Shown here in pieces: positions 1-5,819 of a stretch of DNA of 5,819 nucleotides; positions within the stretch are counted from its first letter, which is position 1, and every line of letters starts with the position of its first letter. The position numbers and the translations under genes are program-made. The notes beneath the pieces were generated by a model that was given only the letters and a program-made list of their open reading frames with translations, was not told the DNA's origin and ran no database searches. The DNA is taken from positions 1 to 5,819 of the forward strand of contig MHHC01000029.1 of assembly GCA_001805885.1 (NCBI GenBank). Direction: 5' to 3'. Origin of the DNA: Omnitrophica WOR_2 bacterium RIFCSPLOWO2_12_FULL_51_24. Lineage in GTDB: Bacteria; Omnitrophota; Gorgyraeia; Pluralincolimonadales; Pluralincolimonadaceae.

Positions 1-626
1 TGCTCGTCTTGACAGATAAAAAATTGCGCATTGTAGCGACTGACGGGAGAAGGCTGGCTATGGTTGAGAAAGAGGCGCCAAAGTCGCTGGGGTTCACAAA
101 GAAGGTGATAGTGCCGGCTAAAGCGGCCGCCGAACTACAAAGGATCTTAAAAGACGACGGCGATGCGAAGATATTGTTTAGCGAGAACCAGATCGCGTTC
201 GATCTGGATGATTCACAGCTCATAACCAGGCTGATCGAAGGCGAATACCCTAATTATGAACAGGTTATCCCGAAACAGAGCCAGGGTAGACTGAAGGCGA
301 ACAGGGAAAATTTTTACGCGGCGGTAAAAAGGGCGAGTTTGTTGGCGACGCCGGATTCGCAATCTATCAAACTCGATCTATTAAAGAACAGGGTGATCAT
401 ATCTAAAGCATCGCAGGACGGCAGCGAATCGCGCGAAGAGGTTGATTGTGAATACGCCGGAGACGAGCTCACGATAGGTTTTAATCCGAATTATCTTATG
501 GATGTACTTAAGAATATCAGCCAAGAAGAAGTGGATTTCGAGTTCGCGGGGCAGGATAGGCGCGGTGTCGTGAGAGCCGAAGGCGGAGATTATATATATA
601 TAATCCTGCCGGTGCGCACCGAATAG
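1..626 (+). CDS. dnaN: DNA polymerase III beta subunit (sliding clamp), 3' portion
   Basis: The homodimeric ring-shaped clamp encircles DNA and tethers DNA polymerase III and other replication and repair proteins. About 207 C-terminal residues are visible, reading in the frame whose first whole codon is at position 3. The usual family length is about 366-375, so the window cuts the gene within domain II. Visible signatures are ATDGRRLA (bases 36-59; E. coli has ATDGHRLA), the domain II/III junction EGEYPNYEQVIP (from about base 237), IGFNPNYLMDVL in domain III, and a C-terminal ILPVRTE that matches the E. coli tail MPMRL, part of the partner-binding pocket. Met of that tail is Val here, and the protein ends Thr-Glu. 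A TTG at base 9 is an internal Leu codon, not the start, because homology continues to its left. The TAG stop lies 3 bases before the next gene, suggesting translational coupling. Identity is very secure; only the N-terminal part is missing. Confidence 0.97.
   Translation, partial: LVLTDKKLRIVATDGRRLAMVEKEAPKSLGFTKKVIVPAKAAAELQRILKDDGDAKILFSENQIAFDLDDSQLITRLIEGEYPNYEQVIPKQSQGRLKANRENFYAAVKRASLLATPDSQSIKLDLLKNRVIISKASQDGSESREEVDCEYAGDELTIGFNPNYLMDVLKNISQEEVDFEFAGQDRRGVVRAEGGDYIYIILPVRTE
588..605. repeat. 18-bp perfect palindrome at the 3' end of dnaN
   Basis: The sequence from GATTATAT to ATATAATC is a perfect inverted repeat with no spacer, consisting mostly of alternating T and A. It lies inside dnaN and encodes Asp-Tyr-Ile-Tyr-Ile-Ile, a beta strand conserved in the clamp family, so the palindrome may simply follow from TAT/ATA codon choice. 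It could extrude or melt easily, but no T-tract follows, so it is not a typical terminator. Confidence 0.6.
611..620. repeat. 10-bp perfect palindrome just before the dnaN stop
   Basis: GGTGCGCACC is self-complementary and GC-rich. It begins 5 bases after the 18-bp AT-rich palindrome and ends 4 bases before the dnaN stop codon, so it sits where the ribosome-binding region of the downstream gene would be. It encodes part of the Pro-Val-Arg-Thr tail of the clamp. As a 10-mer it may be chance, and no function is shown. Confidence 0.45.
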
Positions 627-629
627 AAG

Positions 630-929
630 ATGAAGAGCCAACCCGTTGTTATTAAGGATGTGTTAGACGGCATATTGAGGAATCTTGGGGGAGGGAAAGT
701 CTCGCAGGCCGGGATCCTGGGCGCCGTATGGGCGAAGGCAATAGGCGAGGCCGGGGCAAAACACGCGAAACCTATGGATATAAGAGAAGGGGTCCTGATA
801 GTACACGTGGACTCATCTAGCTGGCTCCATAAATTGACGATGGAGAAGATGAAGATCCTGGCGCAAATAAAAAACGAATTGGGCGAAAGCCAGGTCAAGG
901 ACATAAAACTTAGGATAGGGGAGAGATAG
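630..929 (+). CDS. dciA: DUF721 / DciA-family protein, probable replicative helicase loader
   Basis: This 99-residue protein matches the DUF721 pattern. It has a conserved Trp34 followed by AIGEAGAKHAKP (the family's 'W..ivG..ia.ht.p' region), a hydrophobic strand GVLIVHVDSSSW with Trp65, a helix leading to an ILAQIKNELG segment, and a closing VKDIKLRIG strand. DciA proteins bind DnaB-type helicase and assist its loading in bacteria that lack DnaC or DnaI; that role is known for other members and inferred here. The protein is close to a minimal single domain, without the long basic or disordered extension found in many DciA proteins. No signal peptide or membrane segment is seen. ATG at 630 follows the dnaN stop by 3 bases, and no good Shine-Dalgarno sequence precedes it, so translation probably relies on coupling to dnaN. 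The stop is 3 bases before gyrB. Placement between dnaN and gyrB is the family's classical position and supports the call. Confidence 0.85.
   Translation: MKSQPVVIKDVLDGILRNLGGGKVSQAGILGAVWAKAIGEAGAKHAKPMDIREGVLIVHVDSSSWLHKLTMEKMKILAQIKNELGESQVKDIKLRIGER
918..923 (+). promoter_or_regulatory. Shine-Dalgarno site for gyrB
   Basis: GGGGAG lies 9 bases before the gyrB ATG at 933, within the last codons of the DUF721 gene. It is the best ribosome-binding match upstream and supports 933 as the start. A second AGG at 928-930 is too close to the ATG to act as the site. Confidence 0.6.
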
Positions 930-932
930 GAT

Positions 933-3377
933 ATGGCAAAGACGGAAAAAACGGAAAGATACGACGCTAAGACCATCCAGGTCTTAGAGGGCCTGGAGGC
1001 CGTAAGGAAAAGGCCGGCCATGTATATCGGCGATACGGCCGTCGGCGGGTTCCATCACCTCGTCTACGAGGTCGTGGATAATTCCATCGACGAGGCGATG
1101 GGCGGGTATTGCCAGAATATAAACGTGATCGTGCACAAAAATAACAGCGTGACCGTCACAGATGACGGGCGCGGCATACCGGTCGATATGCATGAGACCG
1201 AGAAGAAGTCCGCCCTTGAAGTAGTTTTGACTAAACTCCACGCCGGCGGGAAGTTTGACCATAAGAGCTACAAGGTGTCTGGCGGCCTGCACGGCGTGGG
1301 CGTCTCTGTTGTCAACGCCCTATCCGAGTGGCTTGAGGCCGAAGTAAGGCGCGACGGGAAAGTCTACCACCAGAGGTATGAGCGCGGTAAGGCTGTATCG
1401 AAGGTCACTGTCGTCGGCAAATCGAAGACGACCGGTACGCACATAACATTTAAGCCGGATAACCAGATATTTACCGGCAAACTGGAGTACAGTTTCGATA
1501 CGCTTTCCAACAGATTGCGCGAACTCGCCTTTCTCAATAAGGGCCTGAAAATAGAGTTAAAAGACGAGAGGACGAATAAGGAGAATGCGTTCAAATTTAC
1601 CGGCGGCATCGAATCTTTCGTCGAATTTTTAAACAGGAACAAGAACCCGCTCCATAAGAAGGTCCTATATTTCAGCGGCGAGAAGGACAGGGTCCAGACG
1701 GAAGTAGCCCTGCAATATAATGACGGATACGGCGAAAACCTCTTCTCGTTCGCCAATAACATAAATACGATCGAAGGCGGCTCGCACTTAAGCGGGTTTA
1801 AGTCTGCGCTGACGAGGGCCATAAACCAATACTGCAAGAACAAGGGATTTTTTAAGAACGAAGAGATCACGCTCTCGGGCGATGATGTTCGCGAGGGGTT
1901 GACCGCGGTCATATCAATAAGGATACCGGATCCGCAATTTGAAGGCCAGACCAAGACCAAGCTCGGGAATTCAGAGGTTGAAGGCTTGGTCGCATCTATA
2001 GTGAACGAATCGCTGAGCTCGTTCTTCGAGGAGAACCCGTCGATAGCCAATAAGATAGCGGATAAATGCCTGCTCGCGAGCCGGGCGAGAGAAGCCGCGA
2101 GAAAGGCAAAGGAACTCACTAGGCGGAAAGGGGCTCTTGAAGGAGTAGGGTTACCGGGTAAACTCGCTGATTGTTCAGAAAGAGACGCGGAGCTTTGCGA
2201 GGTCTATCTGGTCGAGGGTGATTCGGCCGGCGGTTCGGCAAAGCAAGGCAGGGACCGCAGGTTTCAGGCGATATTGCCGCTCAAGGGTAAGATTATAAAC
2301 GTTGAGAAGGCAAGGCTGGACAAAGTCCTCGCAAACGATGAAATCAGGACAATCATATCGGCCCTGGGCTGCGGCATAGGTGAGGAATTCGACACGGCTA
2401 AACTGAGATATGCGAAGGTAATAATAATGTGCGATGCCGATGTCGACGGTTCGCACATAAGGACCCTGCTATTGACATTCTTCTATAAACAGATGAGGGC
2501 CTTGCTCGAAAAGGGGAATATCTTCATAGCACAACCCCCGCTCTATAAGATAAAGAGAGGCAAAAGGGAAGAGTACATCCAGACAGAGTCCCAGATGAAC
2601 TCCATGCTCCTTGAGCTTGGCTCCGAAGGGCTTAAGCTTATAAGGACCAAGGAGAAGCACATCTTTACAGATGCCCAGCTAAGGGGCATACTCGATGCGG
2701 TCGTTGAGCTTGAAGATCTTACGGATGGATTAGAGAAAAAGGGAGTAAATATCTTAAAATATCTTATTTCTAAGCATCCAAAGACCAAAAAATTGCCACT
2801 TTATAGGGTAAAAGTGGATGGTAAAGACCAATTTGCCTATAATGATGATGAGCTAGCTAAGCTTGTCAAGGAAGAAGAAGAGGCCGGAGAGGATGTAGAG
2901 ATAAAAGAAGATAGCAAGGGCGCCGTAAACGGTAAAGGCGTGGACATTCTTGAAATATATGAGGTCGAGGAGATAGAAAAGTGCTTGGCCAAACTCGAGA
3001 AACTTGGCCTTTCGGCATCAGACTATCTGCCCCAGACTGAAGAAGGCAAGGTAAAGGAAAAAGCGAAGGCGCCTTTTAATCTTGAAGGCGAGGGAGAGGA
3101 GTTGGAGTTTAGTTCGCTCAAAGCCGTCCTTGAGTACACAAGGAACCTCGGCAAGAAAGGCATGAGCATACAGAGATATAAAGGTTTAGGCGAGATGAAC
3201 CCGCAGCAGCTATGGGAGACGACTATGGACCCTGAGAAGAGGACACTTCTGAAGGTCACGATGGAAGATGCGGTAGAGGCTGAGCAGATGTTCACGATAC
3301 TCATGGGTGACGCGGTCGAGCCAAGAAGGGAATTCATAGAAAAACACGCACCGGAAGTAAGATTCCTGGATGTATAA
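933..3377 (+). CDS. gyrB: DNA gyrase subunit B (ATPase and TOPRIM subunit)
   Basis: Gyrase introduces negative supercoils using ATP; GyrB supplies ATP hydrolysis and the metal-binding part of the cleavage site in the A2B2 enzyme. The protein is complete at 814 residues (E. coli 804). The N-terminal GHKL ATPase has catalytic Glu46 and Asn50 in EVVDNSIDEA, then DDGRGIP at 77-83 and GGLHGVGVSVVNAL at about 117-130. Arg140 and Thr169 correspond to E. coli Arg136 and Thr165, both involved in coumarin binding. The transducer domain follows and includes the QTKTKLGNSEV segment. The TOPRIM domain has Glu428 in EGDSAGG and Asp501/Asp503/Asp505 in DADVDGSHIRTLLL. A long insertion occupies about 552-735, and the conserved RYKGLGEMNP...LWETTMDP tail begins near 748. 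The intact tail and close similarity to E. coli GyrB favour gyrase over ParE, as does the adjacent GyrA with a GyrA box. ATG at 933 gives the expected N-terminus ending in KTIQVLEGLEAVRKRPAMYIG. No sign of frameshift or intein. Confidence 0.98.
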   Translation: MAKTEKTERYDAKTIQVLEGLEAVRKRPAMYIGDTAVGGFHHLVYEVVDNSIDEAMGGYCQNINVIVHKNNSVTVTDDGRGIPVDMHETEKKSALEVVLTKLHAGGKFDHKSYKVSGGLHGVGVSVVNALSEWLEAEVRRDGKVYHQRYERGKAVSKVTVVGKSKTTGTHITFKPDNQIFTGKLEYSFDTLSNRLRELAFLNKGLKIELKDERTNKENAFKFTGGIESFVEFLNRNKNPLHKKVLYFSGEKDRVQTEVALQYNDGYGENLFSFANNINTIEGGSHLSGFKSALTRAINQYCKNKGFFKNEEITLSGDDVREGLTAVISIRIPDPQFEGQTKTKLGNSEVEGLVASIVNESLSSFFEENPSIANKIADKCLLASRAREAARKAKELTRRKGALEGVGLPGKLADCSERDAELCEVYLVEGDSAGGSAKQGRDRRFQAILPLKGKIINVEKARLDKVLANDEIRTIISALGCGIGEEFDTAKLRYAKVIIMCDADVDGSHIRTLLLTFFYKQMRALLEKGNIFIAQPPLYKIKRGKREEYIQTESQMNSMLLELGSEGLKLIRTKEKHIFTDAQLRGILDAVVELEDLTDGLEKKGVNILKYLISKHPKTKKLPLYRVKVDGKDQFAYNDDELAKLVKEEEEAGEDVEIKEDSKGAVNGKGVDILEIYEVEEIEKCLAKLEKLGLSASDYLPQTEEGKVKEKAKAPFNLEGEGEELEFSSLKAVLEYTRNLGKKGMSIQRYKGLGEMNPQQLWETTMDPEKRTLLKVTMEDAVEAEQMFTILMGDAVEPRREFIEKHAPEVRFLDV
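2590..3135 (+). other. Gram-negative-type insertion domain within GyrB
   Basis: Between the TOPRIM core, which ends near the EEYIQTE segment, and the tail that restarts before RYKGLGEMNP lie roughly 180 residues that are missing from short GyrBs such as that of B. subtilis. E. coli GyrB has an insertion of similar size at the same place, where it contacts DNA and GyrA and is needed for full activity. Here it is rich in charged residues, with runs such as KEEEEAGEDVEIKED, and it contains predicted helical stretches. Bases 2701-2880 inside it are only about 35% GC (63 of 180 by hand count), against about 58-63% in sampled upstream gyrB lines. The boundaries are approximate and set by eye against recalled homologues. 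Confidence 0.75.
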
Positions 3378-3380
3378 GAT

Positions 3381-3393
3381 AGGAGGGCCGGAG
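3381..3393 (+). promoter_or_regulatory. Tandem Shine-Dalgarno-like sites for gyrA
   Basis: The 23-base gap after gyrB holds a strong AGGAGG at 3381-3386, which is 14 bases from the gyrA ATG, and a shorter GGAG at 3390-3393 with a better 7-base spacer. The nearer site probably sets the start at 3401. The distant, stronger match could hold ribosomes in reserve or be the true site with an unusually long spacer. No promoter-like elements or terminator hairpin are seen in this gap, so gyrA is likely transcribed from upstream. Confidence 0.6.
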
Positions 3394-3400
3394 TTCTAAT

Positions 3401-5819
3401 ATGTACGCGCGCAATGAGAAGATAGTACCGGTATATATCGAAGACGAGATGAAGGATTCTTACATCTCATACGCGATGAGCGTAATCGTCGGGCGAGCCC
3501 TGCCCGACGTGCGCGACGGGCTGAAACCGGTCCATCGCAGAATACTTTACGGGATGAAAGAGCTCAGCCTCGAACATACGAAGCCTTACAAGAAATCGGC
3601 GAGGATCGTCGGTGAAGTGCTGGGTAAATACCATCCGCACGGAGACGTAGCGGTCTATGACTCGCTCGTCAGGATGGTCCAGGATTTCTCGCTGCGGTAT
3701 CCGTTGGCCGAAGGGCAAGGGAACTTCGGCTCTGTCGACGGCGACGCCCCAGCGGCCATGAGATACACCGAGGCGCGCATGGCGGCCATTACCGAGGAGA
3801 TGTTAGCCGACCTCGAGAAGGATACCGTCGAATTTGTGCCGAACTTCGACGCCTCGCTTAAAGAGCCGGTCGTATTACCGGCTACGCTGCCGAACCTTTT
3901 AATAAACGGTTCATCCGGCATCGCGGTCGGTATGGCCACAAATATCCCGCCGCATAATCTTTCCGAGGTGTCGCAAGGCGTCGCGGCAGTAATAGACGAC
4001 CCCGATATATCTATTAAAGACCTGACGAAGATAATAAAGGCGCCGGACTTCCCGACAGGAGGGACAATCTGCGGGCGCGAAGGCATCAAACAGGCTTATA
4101 CCACAGGCCGCGGGCTTATAAAGATCCGCGCGAGGGCCGGAGTCGAGGCGCAGAAATCCGGGAAAGAATCGATCGTCATCACCGAGATCCCGTATCAGGT
4201 GAACAAAGCGAACCTCATCGAGGCGATCGCGCAGCTTGTCACCGACAAGAAAGTCGAAGGTATTTCGGATATACGGGACGAGTCTGACAAGGACGGATTG
4301 AGGGTCGTTATAGAACTGAAACGCGACGCCAGCGCCCAGGTCATACTAAACCAGCTTTTCAAACATACCCAGCTCGAGGTCTCATTCGGCATTATAATGT
4401 TGGCGCTGGTAGATAAAAGGCCGAAGGTATTGAACCTCAAGCAGATAATTGAATGCTACATCGCCCACAGGAAAGAGATCGTCATACGCAGGACAAAGTT
4501 TGACCTGGCCCGGGCCAAGGAGAGGGCGCATATACTCGAGGGGTTAAAGAAAGCCCTCGCCAATCTCGATAAGATCATCGAGATCATAAAGAAATCGAAA
4601 TCTGAGGTTGAGGCGAAGGAAGCGCTCATAAAGAAGTTCGACTTCTCGGAGATCCAGGCCCAGGCGATACTCGAGATGCAACTGCGCAGGTTGACGGCCC
4701 TGGAGCGCGAAAAGCTGGAAGCGGAATATCTAGAACTTATAAAGAAGATAGAGCTTTACGAGTCCATATTAAAAAGCGAAAAGAAGGTCTATCAGATAGT
4801 GAAAGAAGAGGTGCTGAAAATAAAAGAGAAATACGGAGACGAGAGGCTTACCGATGTCGTTGGTGAAGTGGAAGACCTCGCGGTCGAAGACTTTATTGCC
4901 GAAGAGGATGTCGTAATAACTATAAGCAACACCGGCTATATCAAGCGCTTGCCGGTCTCCGCATATAAAAAACAGCGCCGGGGCGGCAAGGGCGTCACGG
5001 GCGCGGACGTGAAAGAAGAAGATTTCGTCGAGCATCTCTTTATCGCGACGACGCACGAACATATCCTCTTCTTTACCAACCAGGGACGCGTCCTGTGGCT
5101 GAAGGTCTACGATATCCCGCAGGCCGGGCGCCAGGCAAGGGGGAAGGCCATTGTGAATATGCTTGAAATGCAGCAGGCCGAGAAGATAAGCGCGTTCATA
5201 CCGGTGAAAGAATTTAAAGAAGGCGATTTCCTGGTCATGGCGACCAAGCGGGGCGCCATAAAGAAGACGACCCTCGAAGCTTATAGCCATCCGCGCAAAG
5301 GCGGGATAATAGGTATGACGCTTGAAAAAGGCGACGAGCTTATAGGCGTCGAGATGACCGACGGGAAGAGGGAGATATTGCTTGCAACGAGGGAAGGCAA
5401 AGCGATAAGGTTCCCGGAATCGCAGGTAAGGGACATGGGCCGCTCCGCAAAGGGCGTCAAGGGAATAACCCTGGGCAAGTCCGCCACAAAGCGCGGCGGA
5501 TCCGACTCCGGCGGAAGGGACGAAGTCATCGCGATGTCTGTTGCAGACCCGGAGGCGACGATTCTTACGGTCACTTCGCTGGGATTCGCCAAGAGGTCGC
5601 AGTTTAAGGAATACAGGACTCAAAGCAGGGGCGGGAAAGGCATTATCAATATCAGGGTTACGGAAAAGAACGGCGAGGCTGTCGCGCTAAAGACGGTCTC
5701 GGACAGAGACGAGATAATGATTATAACCGAGAAGGGCGTAATAGTCCGTTGCCCGGTTAAAGACGTCCGCTCGACCGGACGCGCGGCGCAAGGCGTAAGG
5801 ATCATAAAACTCGACGGGA
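3401..5819 (+). CDS. gyrA: DNA gyrase subunit A, 3' end cut by window edge
   Basis: GyrA carries the DNA-cleaving tyrosine and the DNA-wrapping domain of gyrase. I translated 806 residues with no stop; family members have about 820-875, so only a short C-terminal tail is missing. The winged-helix domain has RYTEARM with catalytic Tyr122 and neighbouring Arg121. Ile174 in NGSSGIAVGMATNIPPHNL matches the DNA-intercalating Ile of E. coli. The quinolone-determining region reads HPHGDVAVYD, giving Val83 and Asp87; numbering coincides with E. coli here. A long coiled coil (about 360-490) leads to the C-terminal beta-pinwheel. Its canonical GyrA box QRRGGKG is at 525-531, with degenerate blade repeats near 577, 630, 680, 741 (QSRGGKG) and 793, so all six blades are visible. 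The intact box separates gyrase from ParC. A Gly/Ser-rich loop at about 693-706 is longer than in familiar homologues. ATG at 3401 gives the usual N-terminus and has a suitable ribosome-binding site. Confidence 0.98.
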   Translation, partial: MYARNEKIVPVYIEDEMKDSYISYAMSVIVGRALPDVRDGLKPVHRRILYGMKELSLEHTKPYKKSARIVGEVLGKYHPHGDVAVYDSLVRMVQDFSLRYPLAEGQGNFGSVDGDAPAAMRYTEARMAAITEEMLADLEKDTVEFVPNFDASLKEPVVLPATLPNLLINGSSGIAVGMATNIPPHNLSEVSQGVAAVIDDPDISIKDLTKIIKAPDFPTGGTICGREGIKQAYTTGRGLIKIRARAGVEAQKSGKESIVITEIPYQVNKANLIEAIAQLVTDKKVEGISDIRDESDKDGLRVVIELKRDASAQVILNQLFKHTQLEVSFGIIMLALVDKRPKVLNLKQIIECYIAHRKEIVIRRTKFDLARAKERAHILEGLKKALANLDKIIEIIKKSKSEVEAKEALIKKFDFSEIQAQAILEMQLRRLTALEREKLEAEYLELIKKIELYESILKSEKKVYQIVKEEVLKIKEKYGDERLTDVVGEVEDLAVEDFIAEEDVVITISNTGYIKRLPVSAYKKQRRGGKGVTGADVKEEDFVEHLFIATTHEHILFFTNQGRVLWLKVYDIPQAGRQARGKAIVNMLEMQQAEKISAFIPVKEFKEGDFLVMATKRGAIKKTTLEAYSHPRKGGIIGMTLEKGDELIGVEMTDGKREILLATREGKAIRFPESQVRDMGRSAKGVKGITLGKSATKRGGSDSGGRDEVIAMSVADPEATILTVTSLGFAKRSQFKEYRTQSRGGKGIINIRVTEKNGEAVALKTVSDRDEIMIITEKGVIVRCPVKDVRSTGRAAQGVRIIKLDG

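Noticed and set aside
588..620. Rho-independent terminator after dnaN
   Set aside because: The palindromes have no loop-stem-plus-T-tract arrangement, they lie inside the coding region, and the next gene starts 3 bases after the stop.
9..626. TTG at base 9 as a start codon for a short clamp protein
   Set aside because: The reading frame is open to the left edge and the preceding codons fit the clamp fold, so this is an internal Leu of a gene cut by the window.
1364..2119. Minus-strand open frame (251 codons) opposite gyrB
   Set aside because: It overlaps the GyrB ATPase/transducer coding region completely, lacks family motifs, and its Ser/Leu-rich translation is typical of an antisense shadow.
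2590..3135. Intein or inserted mobile element within gyrB
   Set aside because: The reading frame is intact and there are no Cys/Ser-start or His-Asn-end splice motifs. The position and size match the known GyrB insertion of Gram-negative bacteria.
4769..5623. Long minus-strand open frame (284 codons) opposite gyrA
   Set aside because: It lies wholly antisense to the conserved GyrA C-terminal domain. Its translation shows no recognisable motif, and its composition is what the reverse complement of a coding strand produces.
5621..5641. Second GyrA box (QSRGGKG) as a novel feature
   Set aside because: A similar near-match in the fifth blade occurs in other GyrAs such as that of B. subtilis as I recall, so it is a normal blade repeat.
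933..5819. Topoisomerase IV (parE/parC) instead of gyrase
   Set aside because: The A subunit has an intact GyrA box (QRRGGKG) and a six-blade C-terminal domain, and the pair sits next to dnaN in the classical gyrase position.

Overview
This window is a compact, all-plus-strand stretch of bacterial DNA replication and topology genes: the 3' part of dnaN (sliding clamp), a small DUF721/DciA-family gene, complete gyrB, and gyrA running off the right edge. The gaps are 3, 3 and 23 bases, and I see no room for a promoter or terminator between genes, so it reads as one co-transcribed unit. About 99% of the window is coding. I find no RNA gene, mobile element, CRISPR array or pseudogene.

The layout is a variant of the classical chromosomal-origin neighbourhood dnaA-dnaN-recF-(DUF721)-gyrB-gyrA. 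RecF, which usually lies between dnaN and the DUF721 gene, is absent here: dnaN stops three bases before the next start codon. dnaA and the origin would be expected to the left, outside the window.

The genes work together at the replication fork. The clamp tethers the polymerase, the DciA-type protein probably helps load the DnaB helicase, and the GyrB/GyrA heterotetramer removes positive supercoils ahead of the fork. Both gyrase subunits keep their key residues: the GHKL ATPase and TOPRIM metal sites in GyrB, and Tyr122, Ile174 and an intact GyrA box in GyrA. The enzyme should therefore be a functional gyrase rather than topoisomerase IV.

Organism: a Gram-negative-type bacterium with moderate to high GC (about 53-63% in sampled gyrB lines) and heavy use of ATA (Ile) and AGG (Arg) codons. 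The GyrB has a long insertion in its C-terminal half, as in Proteobacteria and PVC-group bacteria. From recalled style of sequence I lean toward an uncultivated PVC-related lineage such as Omnitrophota, but this is inference with low confidence.

I did not find an undescribed system. Points worth a second look are the missing recF, Val at GyrA position 83 (a quinolone-determining site), a sharp AT-rich dip inside the GyrB insertion, two adjacent perfect palindromes at the end of dnaN, and a small Gly/Ser-rich loop in the GyrA C-terminal domain.
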